Source of the DNA: JBCCVH01 sp942492555
Lineage (GTDB): Bacteria; Bacteroidota; Bacteroidia; Cytophagales; Amoebophilaceae
Assembly (NCBI GenBank): GCA_942492555.1
Contig: CALOEX010000003.1
Span: forward strand, 186,001-250,000
Direction: 5' to 3'
Length of the DNA stretch: 64,000 nt
Notes under the pieces: model-generated
What the model saw: only the letters and a program-made list of their open reading frames with translations
Told to the model about the DNA's origin: nothing
Databases searched by the model: none
Program-made: the position numbers and the translations under genes
Shown here: piece by piece, positions 33,427-42,961 of the stretch
Layout: the number at the start of each line of letters is the position of its first letter
Position numbering within the stretch: position 1 is the stretch's first letter

Positions 33427-35169
33427 TTACCCCACAAGTTCATGACGTATCTCCATCTCCGATTTATTGAAAGACACCCCCATGAGAATAAACTTCTTAA
33501 TGCCCCTTTGTGTCAAATCTCGCTTATAGGCCAACGTTTTAATTTGTGTCAATGCAGTCTCCGCCACCTCTTGGAGCCTTTCTGTTTTTGCTGCGACTTT
33601 AAGCTCCAAGATAATGCCATATTGCGATTGATCTTTTGGCTCTATGCAAATATCATAAATACCTCCTCCACTGATTCTATTGGAAGTGACTATATGGCTA
33701 CGGCTGAGACAAGCACTCATCCCCAGCACCAGCCCATGATAAAACTGCTCATAATGTTTGCCTGCCTTATCGAAAAAACTAGGCACACACTGGAGGTAAT
33801 CTTCTAAAAAAGTTTGAAAAGCAGAGACATCACCTCTTATCAAAGCATCCATACTATTGTAATAATGATCTTTTCTGCCATTCGTTACCGCATTGACAAC
33901 AATTTTCCTCATGCTTTCCCGCACTTCTTCATTCACAAAAGAGAGGGTATAGACCTCTTCACCAAAATTGCCCATAGCTGTTTTTTCAATGCGCATATAA
34001 CCTGCAAGCAACATAAGACTCCAAAAAGAAGTGCGGTCAGACTTTAAGCTTTTACCCAAAATAATATCTGGATTGATGCGTATGGCAATGGTTGCCCGAT
34101 GCAATAGCTTATCAAGATCTTGCGCTAATTCCTCGGTGTTATGGGCAATGAGATCCTTGATAATGTCCGTGCTACCACTGTTAACCCAATAAGGCACAAG
34201 CGCCTTCTCCATAGGTGCGCCTTTTTTTTGGTAAATAGAGGCGTTTTTCGTGAATGACACAATAGAAAAAGGATTGTACAATATGTACTCTTCTATCTGA
34301 TAACCATTGTACATCTCTTTAAGTTCATGTGCTTTTTGCGGTAGCCCAGCTCTGTCTAAAAAATCGTCTGTCTCTGCAGGTGTAAAACCAAAAGCATCCG
34401 CATAAAGAGGAGAAGAGAAACAACTATACACTTCTACATTATTTAATTCGGAAAAAAGAGAGGATTTAACAATTTTTAAAATACCGGTAATCAAACCTTT
34501 ATGTAGGTAGTCATTGCCTTTAAAAGCTTTGTTAAATAGCGTGGCAATAAGGCTGCGCATCTCTTCATAATAACCATGCACATGGGCATCATGTAAAGGT
34601 GTGTCATATTCATCTAGGAGAAGCATGACCTTTTTGCCTGTATGCTGAAAAAGCATATGGGAAAGAAATCGTAGAGAAGATTCATATTCTTCTTGACAGG
34701 CACTTTTTGCAAGTATTTTCCTAAAGATTTCCTTGTTATGCTCTTCCATTTTATCAGACGCTAGTAAATATTGATGCTGATCGAATAAGGTAGCTATCAT
34801 GCCTTTCAATCGTGCATAAGCCTCTTCAAAATTTTTACCACGTACCTCCTTCAACGTCAAAAAAATAACCGGAAACTGTCCTTGCAATGCCATCACCTCG
34901 GGATGTTTGCTGATAGCAAGGCCCTCAAAAAGCCCTTTGGTAGCAACGCCATCCACCTCTTTGGCAAAAAAGTGTTGCATCATGGAAAGGCTTAGTGTTT
35001 TGCCAAATCTACGTGGGCGGGTAATCAAAGCGATTTTGTCCCCAGCATCAACAAACTCTTTGATCATCAACGTTTTGTCTACAAAAAGATAGTGCTGTTT
35101 TTTTGTATTGGTATCTTGTATCAGAGAGGCAAAATTGTCTATGCCAATGGGAAACATGTATGAAGCCAT
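33427..35169 (-). CDS. AAA-ATPase-like / PD-(D/E)XK nuclease-fold protein, array copy D
   Basis: The start at 35169 (MASYMFPIG) gives 580 residues; an in-frame extension to 35265 only translates the intergenic repeat. It combines the MASY start with TNTKKQHY, GVATKG near residue 75, AKSACQEEY near 155 and the type-1 middle region of copies A and E; the C-terminus ends IRHELVG. P-loop, Walker B and nuclease-like residues are intact. Confidence 0.9.
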   Translation of the reverse strand: MASYMFPIGIDNFASLIQDTNTKKQHYLFVDKTLMIKEFVDAGDKIALITRPRRFGKTLSLSMMQHFFAKEVDGVATKGLFEGLAISKHPEVMALQGQFPVIFLTLKEVRGKNFEEAYARLKGMIATLFDQHQYLLASDKMEEHNKEIFRKILAKSACQEEYESSLRFLSHMLFQHTGKKVMLLLDEYDTPLHDAHVHGYYEEMRSLIATLFNKAFKGNDYLHKGLITGILKIVKSSLFSELNNVEVYSCFSSPLYADAFGFTPAETDDFLDRAGLPQKAHELKEMYNGYQIEEYILYNPFSIVSFTKNASIYQKKGAPMEKALVPYWVNSGSTDIIKDLIAHNTEELAQDLDKLLHRATIAIRINPDIILGKSLKSDRTSFWSLMLLAGYMRIEKTAMGNFGEEVYTLSFVNEEVRESMRKIVVNAVTNGRKDHYYNSMDALIRGDVSAFQTFLEDYLQCVPSFFDKAGKHYEQFYHGLVLGMSACLSRSHIVTSNRISGGGIYDICIEPKDQSQYGIILELKVAAKTERLQEVAETALTQIKTLAYKRDLTQRGIKKFILMGVSFNKSEMEIRHELVG

Positions 35170-35333
35170 AGTTATGTTGTAATAGTGATGATAGGCCAAA
35201 GATAATAAACTTGCTACGAAGCAACCTAGGGTAGGTGAAAAAAAAAGCACAACATATGCATACACATTTGTCCCAATCTGTTACCCTTTACTCCTCATGA
35301 TGCATTTTTCATTATTCGCTATTCATTTTCCAT
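35170..35333 (-). repeat. Intergenic repeat R3+R2 between array copies D and E
   Basis: 164 bp, same composition as the other gaps, with the C-D variant directly before the D start and one extra A in the A-run. Confidence 0.85.
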
Positions 35334-37076
35334 TTACCCTACAACCTCATGGCACATTTCCATCTCCGATTTATTGAAAGATACCCCCATGAGAACAAAC
35401 TTCTTAATGCCCCTTTGTGTCAAATCTCGCTTATAGGCCAACGTTTTAATTTGTGCCAATGCAGTATCCGCCACCTCTTGGAGCCTTTCTGTTTTTGCTG
35501 CGACTTTAAGCTCCAAGATAATGCCATATTGCGATTGATCTTTTGGCTCTATGCAAATATCATAAATCCCTCCTCCACTGATTCTATTGGAAGTGACTAT
35601 ATGGCTACGGCTGAGACAAGCACTCATCCCCAGCACCAGCCCATGGTAGAACTGTTCATAATGTTTGCCTGCCTTATCGAAAAAACTAGGCACACACTGG
35701 AGGTAATCTTCTAAAAAAGTTTGAAAAGCAGAGACATCACCTCTTATCAAAGCATCCATACTATTGTAATAATGATCTTTTCTGCCATTCGTTACCGTAT
35801 TGACAACAATTTTCCTCATGCTTTCCAGCACTTCTTCATTCACAAAAGAGAGGGTATAGACCTCTTCACCAAAATTGCCCATAGCTGTTTTTTCAATGCG
35901 CATATAACCTGCAAGCAACATAAGACTCCAAAAAGAAGTGCGGTCAGACTTTAGGCTTTTACCCAAAATAATATCTGGATTGATGCGTATGGCAATGGTT
36001 GCCCGATGCAATAGCTTATCAAGATCTTGCGCTAATTCCTCGGTGTTATGGGCAATGAGATCCTTGATAATGTCCGTGCTACCACTGTTAACCCAATAAG
36101 GCACAAGCGCCTTCTCCATAGGTGCGCCTTTTTTTTGGTAAATAGAGGCGTTTTTCGTGAATGACACAATAGAAAAAGGATTGTACAATATGTACTCTTC
36201 TATCTGATAACCATTGTACATCTCTTTAAGTTCATGTGCTTTTTGCGGTAGCCCAGCTCTGTCTAAAAAATCGTCTGTCTCTGCAGGTGTAAAACCAAAA
36301 GCATCCGCATAAAGAGGAGAAGAGAAACAACTATACACTTCTACATTATTTAATTCGGAAAAAAGAGAGGATTTAACAATTTTTAAAATACCGGTAATCA
36401 AACCTTTATGTAGGTAGTCATTGCCTTTAAAAGCTTTGTTAAATAGCGTGGCAATAAGGCTACGCATCTCTTCATAATAACCATGCACATGGGCATCATG
36501 TAAAGGTGTGTCATATTCATCTAGGAGAAGCATGACCTTTTTGCCTGTATGCTGAAAAAGCATATGGGAAAGAAATCGTAGAGAAGATTCATAATGTGCT
36601 TGCGTTGCTTTCTCCCATAGTATTTTCCTAAACATTTCCTTGTTATGCTCTTCCATTTTATCAGACGCTAGTAAATATTGATGCTGATCGAATAAGGTAG
36701 CTATCATGCCTTTCAATCGTGCATAAGCCTCTTCAAAATTTTTACCACGTACCTCCTTCAACGTCAAAAAAATAACCGGAAACTGCCCTTGTAACGCCAT
36801 TACCTCGGGATGTTTGCTAATAGCAAGCCCCTCAAAAAGCCCTTTTGTAGGAATGCCCTCCACCTCTTTGGCAAAAAAGTGTTGCATCATGGAAAGGCTT
36901 AGTGTTTTGCCAAATCTACGTGGGCGGGTAATCAAAGCGATTTTGTCCCCAGCGTAAATAAACTCTTTGATCATCAACGTTTTATCTATAAAAAGATAAT
37001 GCTCGTCAGCAGGATTTGTATCTTGTATCAGAGAGGCAAAATTGTCTATGCCAATGGGAAACATGTATGAAGCCAT
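35334..37076 (-). CDS. AAA-ATPase-like / PD-(D/E)XK nuclease-fold protein, array copy E
   Basis: 580 residues and the first copy in the direction of transcription. It begins MASYMFPIGIDNFASLI with the TNPADEHY segment, has EGIPTKG near residue 75 and WEKATQAHY near 155, the type-1 middle region, and ends MCHEVVG. Catalytic motifs are intact. The upstream DNA starts like R3 (to ~37128) but then diverges, so this copy may have a different promoter from A-D. Confidence 0.9.
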   Translation of the reverse strand: MASYMFPIGIDNFASLIQDTNPADEHYLFIDKTLMIKEFIYAGDKIALITRPRRFGKTLSLSMMQHFFAKEVEGIPTKGLFEGLAISKHPEVMALQGQFPVIFLTLKEVRGKNFEEAYARLKGMIATLFDQHQYLLASDKMEEHNKEMFRKILWEKATQAHYESSLRFLSHMLFQHTGKKVMLLLDEYDTPLHDAHVHGYYEEMRSLIATLFNKAFKGNDYLHKGLITGILKIVKSSLFSELNNVEVYSCFSSPLYADAFGFTPAETDDFLDRAGLPQKAHELKEMYNGYQIEEYILYNPFSIVSFTKNASIYQKKGAPMEKALVPYWVNSGSTDIIKDLIAHNTEELAQDLDKLLHRATIAIRINPDIILGKSLKSDRTSFWSLMLLAGYMRIEKTAMGNFGEEVYTLSFVNEEVLESMRKIVVNTVTNGRKDHYYNSMDALIRGDVSAFQTFLEDYLQCVPSFFDKAGKHYEQFYHGLVLGMSACLSRSHIVTSNRISGGGIYDICIEPKDQSQYGIILELKVAAKTERLQEVADTALAQIKTLAYKRDLTQRGIKKFVLMGVSFNKSEMEMCHEVVG

Positions 37077-37257
37077 AGGTATGTTGTAAAGGATGATAGT
37101 CCAAAGATAATAAACTTGCTACGAAGGCAACTGTTTTGTAGCGAAAAGGAGGTAAAAGAAAGAAAAGTAGCTTTTCATAATAGATACTGAATCATTTTAT
37201 TTTTGTGTAAAAATTGAGATAAAAGCTGGGTTTTTTTGGTGTAATGTAGAAAAATAT

Positions 37258-37785
37258 TTATTGCCAAGGTCCTTGCCAGTTGAGTATGGGTTTTTCGACA
37301 GCAATGTAGTTGTTTTCTACAAAGGCTTTTACAGCGAGTGCTCGTGCATTGTATTTTTTCTCTTTGTTTTCTGCTAGTGTTTGTGTGCTTCCTATAGGCT
37401 GAAAAAAAGGATCAAAACCAAAGCTATTTCCTTTGGCTTTTACAATGTGTCCATCTATATTACCTTTGTAAACATAGACAAGGCCATCTTCTTTTTGGCA
37501 TGCTAGCAAAACTGTCCAGCGGGCTTTTTTACCAATAAGTGTGGCGACGTGATCGAGTAGCCAACGTATGTTAATACCTATTTTTTCATTGGGTATGTCC
37601 AATGAGGTATCTTCTACTAATATGTTGGTGCCAAGTGTGGAGGCTTTATGTACAATGACTTGTAGGGGTGTGCCTTTGATTTCTTTGATGTCTTGGTAGC
37701 TTTCGTGTAGCACAAGGCCTTCATCGGCGAAAAACGTCCGAAACTCTTTCATTTTGTTTGGATTGCTGGTGTTTAATCGTAGCAT
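37258..37785 (-). CDS. Non-canonical purine NTP pyrophosphatase (Ham1/RdgB family)
   Basis: 175 residues. The Ham1 family motifs are present: N-terminal TSNPNKMKEF for nucleotide binding, VEDTSL, and GNSFGFDPFFQPIGSTQTLAE followed by a Lys and an ARA segment. Such enzymes hydrolyse ITP, dITP and XTP and keep deaminated purines out of DNA and RNA. The protein is somewhat shorter than E. coli RdgB and its middle is divergent (GINIRWLLDHVATLIGKK), so exact substrate preference is uncertain. It lies upstream of the AAA/nuclease array on the same strand, 181 bp away, with no sign of a shared operon. Confidence 0.85.
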   Translation of the reverse strand: MLRLNTSNPNKMKEFRTFFADEGLVLHESYQDIKEIKGTPLQVIVHKASTLGTNILVEDTSLDIPNEKIGINIRWLLDHVATLIGKKARWTVLLACQKEDGLVYVYKGNIDGHIVKAKGNSFGFDPFFQPIGSTQTLAENKEKKYNARALAVKAFVENNYIAVEKPILNWQGPWQ

Positions 37786-37912
37786 GGTAGTTTATTTGCA
37801 ATGTTGTTGTATCTCTTTACCACTTGGTGGTAGGCGATATGTATTGAGGTTCTTTTTATAACGTTACGTTTTCAATATATTTATTGCGTTTTTTTGTTAA
37901 AAGAGAGCTATA

Positions 37913-38407
37913 TTATTTTGGGTTTGATTCTTTATTTTGAGCTTGGGTACTTGGATCTGTTGTAGGCTCAGGACCATATTCGTTAGGGCCTTTTTCTCCT
38001 TTTTCATTATAAATAAAAATGAAAAAGCCTAAGGTAAAGAACGTTACAATACCATTAGATAATATCCATAGAAGTTTTGTAAAAAAAGCATACCATCCCG
38101 ATTTTCCTGTATCATGCAACCTACGTACTTCTATGCTTGTGGGAACTATCCATATTAAGATCCAAATTACTGAGTGTATTTTTTTACCAGTAGGTGACGC
38201 GTAGAAAGCATCTATGTGTTTTTGTACTAATGCTTTTTCTACTACTGTAATGGGTGGCATATATATTGTTGTCATTAGCCACATTAATAAAATCATTGCT
38301 ATATAATGCAGTATATAAAAAGACCAAAAGTTTTTTTTGTTTTCTCTACCATGGAAATCCATTATTTTTTTATAGCTTTGTAGCCAATGGGTTATTGTTT
38401 GTAACAT
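37913..38407 (-). CDS. DUF805 family membrane protein
   Basis: 164 residues with the typical DUF805 pattern: FHGRENKKNFWSFYI before the first membrane segment, a later RRLHDTGKSGWY motif, and a final segment followed by KGPNEYGPEP. Three or four membrane helices are predicted. Function unknown; these small inner-membrane proteins occur widely in bacteria. Confidence 0.88.
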   Translation of the reverse strand: MLQTITHWLQSYKKIMDFHGRENKKNFWSFYILHYIAMILLMWLMTTIYMPPITVVEKALVQKHIDAFYASPTGKKIHSVIWILIWIVPTSIEVRRLHDTGKSGWYAFFTKLLWILSNGIVTFFTLGFFIFIYNEKGEKGPNEYGPEPTTDPSTQAQNKESNPK

Positions 38408-38968
38408 TTTTTCGGTGCAATGAGTTGTTTATAGATATGTTTGCTCACAAGATCTTATAACGCCATTTTATTTTTGTCTTGTCAAACGAGCCTACAAAGA
38501 TAGACTTTTTGCATCTTTTTTCTAAAGGATGTTTGTAATCATACTTTTTTCATTTTTGCTATGAGATGATACTAGAAACATATCCATCTGTTTGTGTTAC
38601 CCAGAGATTATAGAAAAACCTTATATAGCAGAGGCTTGTTCTCCTACTTTTGTAGCATATTTTTCAGGTAGCTCGTCTACAAATTTATGCATATGTGCTT
38701 TTTTTGTGGTGTGCATGATTTCTTCTGCATAGGTAACGGAATGTGGGTTGTAAGACTTGCTATGCTTTGAAGTTGCACCAAAACTTTTAGCCTAAAAATA
38801 ATAGCATGCCTATACATCCTAAATAAAAAAACTTTTGTGGATATAGGTCTTTGCTACTAACCCATGCAAAGATAGGATTTGCTGGTAAGTTTACTCAATA
38901 TAGCAAAACTGGTTTGTTCTTGATGCTGTTTTAATAGTAAATGTTGGGATATGTGACTTTGTGGTCTT
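38408..38968. other. Gene-poor segment with decayed coding DNA
   Basis: 561 bp between the DUF805 gene and the giant TPR gene. It contains the ABC-transporter remnant described separately. A further piece on the minus strand (about 38795-38900) reads as a hydrophobic segment (FFYLGCIGMLLFLG) in one frame but is interrupted by stops. No intact gene is seen. Confidence 0.5.
38621..38791 (-). pseudogene. Remnant of an ABC transporter ATPase domain
   Basis: Minus-strand frame with 56 codons between stops, reading YAEEIMHTTKKAHMHKFV and then DELPEKYATKVGEQASA. This matches the helical part of ABC exporter ATPase domains just before the LSGGQ signature, where intact proteins have D-E-E-I...A-x-x-A-N-A-H-x-F-I-x-x-L-P-x-G-Y-x-T-x-V-G-E. 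Neither the signature nor the Walker motifs remain and there is no start, so it is a fragment of a lost gene. Confidence 0.55.
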
Positions 38969-41900
38969 TTAGCGTTTTTTTCTACGCGTATAAAGTACAT
39001 ACAAAAGCAACAATAAAAGACCAAATATCAAGGCAGTTATTCCTAAATACAATCCTAAATTGTTTTGCTTGGATACTGCTGTTGTTGGGTTTTCTTGTTG
39101 TTCTGTAGTGTCAGATGAATGGGATACTGCTGTTGTTGGATTTTCTTGTTGCTCTGTAGTTTCAGACGCACTAACATCTTCTGTAGTGTCAGATGAATGG
39201 GATACTTTTGTTGTTGGGTTTTCTTGTTGCTCTGTAGTAGAAGTTTCAGATGCACTGGGGATTGTGTTATTGTCGCGTGATGCATAGAAATGTAGTGTCG
39301 TTTTTACTTTTTGCCAATAGGCACCTATAGTTTCTTTTGATAATGCTTTATATAAAACAATACTGAAAATTGTTAAAATACCAACTCCAATACCAACTCC
39401 AATACCAACTCTAATACCAACTCTAATATAAAATTTTTTTTTGGCATCGCCGAGATTTTTAAAGGTTTTTTTATAGGAAGTATGTTCTTTGCCCAGGTTT
39501 TTTTCTTTGATTGGCAGTGCTTTGGCATATATGTTGATAGCCTCTCGATAATTTCCTTGGGCTTTATATGTATTGCCGAGATTATCGAGGTTATTGAGGA
39601 GATTTTTTAAGGTTTCTTTATAAGAAGGATCGTCTTCGCCAAGGGTGTTTTCTTTGCTTTCCAGTGCTAGGTAATACATGTTGATAGCCTCTCGATGTTT
39701 TCCTTGGGCTTTATATGTATTGCCGAGATTATGGAGGGTATTGGCATAGGAAGTAGACTCTGTGTCATCTGTTTTTTCTTTGATTTTCCGTGCTTCGTTA
39801 TAAAAGTTGCTAGCCTCTGGATAATTCTTTTGGACGTAATATGCATTGCCGATATTATGGAGGGTATTGACGAAATTATTGAGGGTATTGCGGGCATTTT
39901 TTAAGGTTTCTTTATAAGAAGGATCGTTTTCGCCAACTGTTTCCTTTTTGGTTTCCAGTGCTGTGGCATATATTAAGCTAGCGTCTTGATATTTCTCTTT
40001 GGCTTGTTGATAAAAGTTGCTAGCCTCTTGATAATTCTTTTGGACGTAATCTGCATTGCCGAGATTAAGGTAGGCATTGCCGAGATTATTGAGGGTATTG
40101 GCATAGGAAGTATGCTCTTTGCCAACTGTTTTTTCTTTGATTTGCAGTGCTTCTTTATACATGTTGATAGCCTCTCGATGTTTTCCTTGGGCTTTATATG
40201 TATTGCCGAGATTATGGAGGGTATTGGCATAGGAAGTAGACTCTGTGTCATCTGTTTTTTCTTTGATTTTAAGTGCTGTTTCATAAAAGTTGCTAGCCTC
40301 TGGATAATTCTTTTGGACGTAATATGCATTGCCGCGAGTATGGAGGGTATCAGCATATAATTTTAAAAAATTATTAACATCTTGGTTTTTGTCTTTTTCT
40401 TCTTTAGCATTATTATTGTTGTTATCATCATTCATACCTGATTCATAGTCTTTGATGAATTTGAGTATATTTTTTACTTCATCATCGTTAAAAGTCGCTT
40501 TAAAACTTCCGTTATTATTAGGGTTTTGAACAATAAAATCTAGCCATTTATTGACGTCATCAAAAGCTGTATATTTTTTTGTTGTATTTTGACTATGGTC
40601 GTATGTAAAACTTTTGTTTTTTTCGTCGAATGTAATCTTGTTATTGCTTTGAATATTGATGTTATTATTGTTGTTATCACTAACTCCTATTTCGGATTGT
40701 ACTTCTTGTGTAGTATCATCATTTTGAGTGTCATTATTTGATTCGTTGGTGTTATTGTTATCATTTGTGTCATTATTTAATTGGTCGGGTACACCATCGT
40801 TGTTACCGTTATTAATTTCTTGTTTTTCTGGAGGGATTGGGGCAACGTTATTTTCTATTTTATCATTTGTGTCTATTTGAGTGTCATTATTTGATTCGTT
40901 GGTGTTATTGTTGTTATTATTATTATCATTATTATTTTTTTTTAGGGCTTTATTGAGATAATTGAGGGTTTTTAAATAGGAAGTATGCTTTTTGCCAACT
41001 GTTTTTTCTTTGATTTGCAGTGCTTCTTTATACATGTTGATAGCATCTTGATATTTTTCTTGGGCTTTATTTACATCACCGAGAGTATGGTAGGCATCGC
41101 CGAGATTTTTTAAGGTTTCTTTATAAGAAAGATCCTCTTTGCCAACTGTTTTTTCTTTGATTTGCAGTGCTTCTTTATACATGTTCATAGCCTCTTGATA
41201 TTTTTCTTGGGCTTTATTTACATCACCGAGAGTATGGTAGGCATTGCCGAGATTTTTTAAGGTTTCTTTATAAGAAGGATCCTCTTTGCCAACTGTTTTT
41301 TCTTTGATTGGCAGTGCTTCTTTATACATGTTCATAGCATCTTGATATTTATTTTGGTTGTAATATACTAGGCCGAGATTATGGTAGGCATTGCCGAGAT
41401 TTTTTAAGGTTTCTTTATAAGAAAGATCCTCGTTGCCAACTGTTTGTTCTTTGATTTTCAGTGCTTCGTTATACATGTTGATAGCCTCTTGATATTGCTC
41501 TTGGTCATAATATACGATGCCGAGATTATTGAGGGTATCAGCATAATAAGTAGACTCTGTGCCAACTGTTTTTGCATAAATGTTTAGTGCGTCGTTATAC
41601 ATGTTGATAGCCTCTTGATATTGCTCTTGGTCATAATATACGATGCCGAGATTATTGAGGGTATCAGCATAATAAGTAGACTCTGTGCCAACTGTTTTTG
41701 CATAAATGTTTAGTGCGTCGTTATACATGTTGATAGCCTCTTGATATTTCTTTTGGTTGTCATATACCGCCCCGAGATTATTGAGGGTATCAGCATAATC
41801 AGTAGACTCTTTGCCAACTGTTTTTTCATAAATGTCTAGTGCTTGTTTATACATGTTGATAGCCTCTGGATATTTCTTTTGGGCGTAATATACATTGCCG

Positions 41901-42961
41901 AGATTATTGAGGGTATTAGCATAATCAGTAGACTCTTTGCCAACTGTTTTTTCATAAATGTCTAGTGCTTTTTGATACATCTTGATAGCCTTTGGATATT
42001 TCTCTTGGTTGTAATACATATTGCCGAGAGTATGGTAGCCATTGTCGAGATTGTTGGTGTTATTATTATTATTTGTGTTAGTATTTGCGCCTATTTGTAT
42101 GTTATTGTTAATATCGTTATTATTATTTGTGCCCTTAACGTTGGGGGTGGTAGAGGTTAATGGATTGTCCTCTGTACCACTATTTAATGTGTTATTTGTT
42201 TCATTATTGTTTGTCTTAGTATCATTTGGGACTATTAGCGTGTTATTGTTATTATTATTTGTGTTTATTTGAGTATTATTGTTGGTTGTGTTTGGGTCAG
42301 AATCACTCTCTTTGCAAGTTACATTTTGTATTATCGATTGGAGAATCTCATTTATTTCTTTTTCTGCGGTTTTGGTTGAGATGTTTTTATTACCAAAAGG
42401 ATTTTTTAACAAAACTGAGTTTTTCATATCAGGTATGTTCATTTTAAAAGAAAGATGCCATACCTGATAAGAATATCTTGGTATTTTATTTTTGCCATCT
42501 ATTACTGCATACATTCGTTCAAGTACAGAGCACCATATTTTTTCATTTTTTGTAATGTTTTTTGTGTCTTCACATAAGAGGTAAAGATTTTTAGCTTCCA
42601 GTGTAGACAATGTTTTTTGCAGTGGATTCTCACATTTTTTTTCTTGTTCATCTGGGAACATTGCTGGAGTTATTATAGCGAGATCTTCGTTCTTATAAGA
42701 TAGGTCGATTGTATGTGTCCAGCCATTGTCTGATTTTTCTTTTTTTTGTACATTATTGTTTTTTAAAAAGAGGTTTGTTGCTTTTTGATCTTGCGTAAGG
42801 AGCAAATATTTTATTGAATTTTCTTGTTTGTTGTCTTTATTATTATCATTATCGTTCTCTTTTAGCTCCGTAGCGTTTTGTAGCGAAAAACTACCCATGT
42901 ACAACATGAGTAAAAAGATGCATAGATATGATTTTTTATTTTTCATGATGTTTGTTTTCAT
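38969..42961 (-). CDS. Giant exported TPR protein with C-terminal membrane segments
   Basis: 1330 residues (1325 if Met6 at 42946 is used). It starts with a Sec signal (CIFLLMLYMGSFSLQNA). A ~130-residue N-terminal domain follows (YLLLTQDQKATNLFLKN ... YSYQVWHLSF), related to domains in the next gene upstream (43830-45638). Asn-rich linkers coded by AAT/AAC runs separate two TPR arrays, together about 14 repeats of the kinesin-light-chain type. Near the C-terminus is a Gly-rich membrane segment (VGIGVGIGVGILTIFSIVL), a Thr/Ser/Glu-rich stalk with a repeated EQQENPTT motif, and a last membrane helix followed by Arg-Arg-Lys-Lys-Arg. I infer an envelope-anchored interaction protein. The two membrane segments leave its topology unclear. 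Confidence 0.85.
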   Translation of the reverse strand: MKTNIMKNKKSYLCIFLLMLYMGSFSLQNATELKENDNDNNKDNKQENSIKYLLLTQDQKATNLFLKNNNVQKKEKSDNGWTHTIDLSYKNEDLAIITPAMFPDEQEKKCENPLQKTLSTLEAKNLYLLCEDTKNITKNEKIWCSVLERMYAVIDGKNKIPRYSYQVWHLSFKMNIPDMKNSVLLKNPFGNKNISTKTAEKEINEILQSIIQNVTCKESDSDPNTTNNNTQINTNNNNNNTLIVPNDTKTNNNETNNTLNSGTEDNPLTSTTPNVKGTNNNNDINNNIQIGANTNTNNNNNTNNLDNGYHTLGNMYYNQEKYPKAIKMYQKALDIYEKTVGKESTDYANTLNNLGNVYYAQKKYPEAINMYKQALDIYEKTVGKESTDYADTLNNLGAVYDNQKKYQEAINMYNDALNIYAKTVGTESTYYADTLNNLGIVYYDQEQYQEAINMYNDALNIYAKTVGTESTYYADTLNNLGIVYYDQEQYQEAINMYNEALKIKEQTVGNEDLSYKETLKNLGNAYHNLGLVYYNQNKYQDAMNMYKEALPIKEKTVGKEDPSYKETLKNLGNAYHTLGDVNKAQEKYQEAMNMYKEALQIKEKTVGKEDLSYKETLKNLGDAYHTLGDVNKAQEKYQDAINMYKEALQIKEKTVGKKHTSYLKTLNYLNKALKKNNNDNNNNNNNTNESNNDTQIDTNDKIENNVAPIPPEKQEINNGNNDGVPDQLNNDTNDNNNTNESNNDTQNDDTTQEVQSEIGVSDNNNNNINIQSNNKITFDEKNKSFTYDHSQNTTKKYTAFDDVNKWLDFIVQNPNNNGSFKATFNDDEVKNILKFIKDYESGMNDDNNNNNAKEEKDKNQDVNNFLKLYADTLHTRGNAYYVQKNYPEASNFYETALKIKEKTDDTESTSYANTLHNLGNTYKAQGKHREAINMYKEALQIKEKTVGKEHTSYANTLNNLGNAYLNLGNADYVQKNYQEASNFYQQAKEKYQDASLIYATALETKKETVGENDPSYKETLKNARNTLNNFVNTLHNIGNAYYVQKNYPEASNFYNEARKIKEKTDDTESTSYANTLHNLGNTYKAQGKHREAINMYYLALESKENTLGEDDPSYKETLKNLLNNLDNLGNTYKAQGNYREAINIYAKALPIKEKNLGKEHTSYKKTFKNLGDAKKKFYIRVGIRVGIGVGIGVGILTIFSIVLYKALSKETIGAYWQKVKTTLHFYASRDNNTIPSASETSTTEQQENPTTKVSHSSDTTEDVSASETTEQQENPTTAVSHSSDTTEQQENPTTAVSKQNNLGLYLGITALIFGLLLLLLYVLYTRRKKR
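39073..39246 (-). repeat. Repeated stalk-coding units near the end of the giant TPR gene
   Basis: Three similar units, each containing GTTGTTGGGTTTTCTTGTTG-like DNA (+ strand), code for the EQQENPTT stalk. The number of units may vary between strains and so change stalk length. Confidence 0.7.
41468..41719 (-). repeat. Exact tandem duplication of a 126-bp TPR unit
   Basis: 41468-41593 and 41594-41719 are identical as read, and the following unit starts the same way. Each codes one full TPR. Identity at silent sites implies a very recent duplication. Confidence 0.85.

Noticed and set aside
35170..35265. N-terminal extension of array copy D
   Set aside because: It translates the intergenic repeat, and the other copies begin at the equivalent MASY/MTQH start.
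27731..37076. The five-unit array as an insertion sequence or transposon cluster
   Set aside because: No transposase motif, terminal inverted repeats or target duplications are seen; the proteins are AAA-ATPase-like/PD-(D/E)XK, and units are strictly head to tail.
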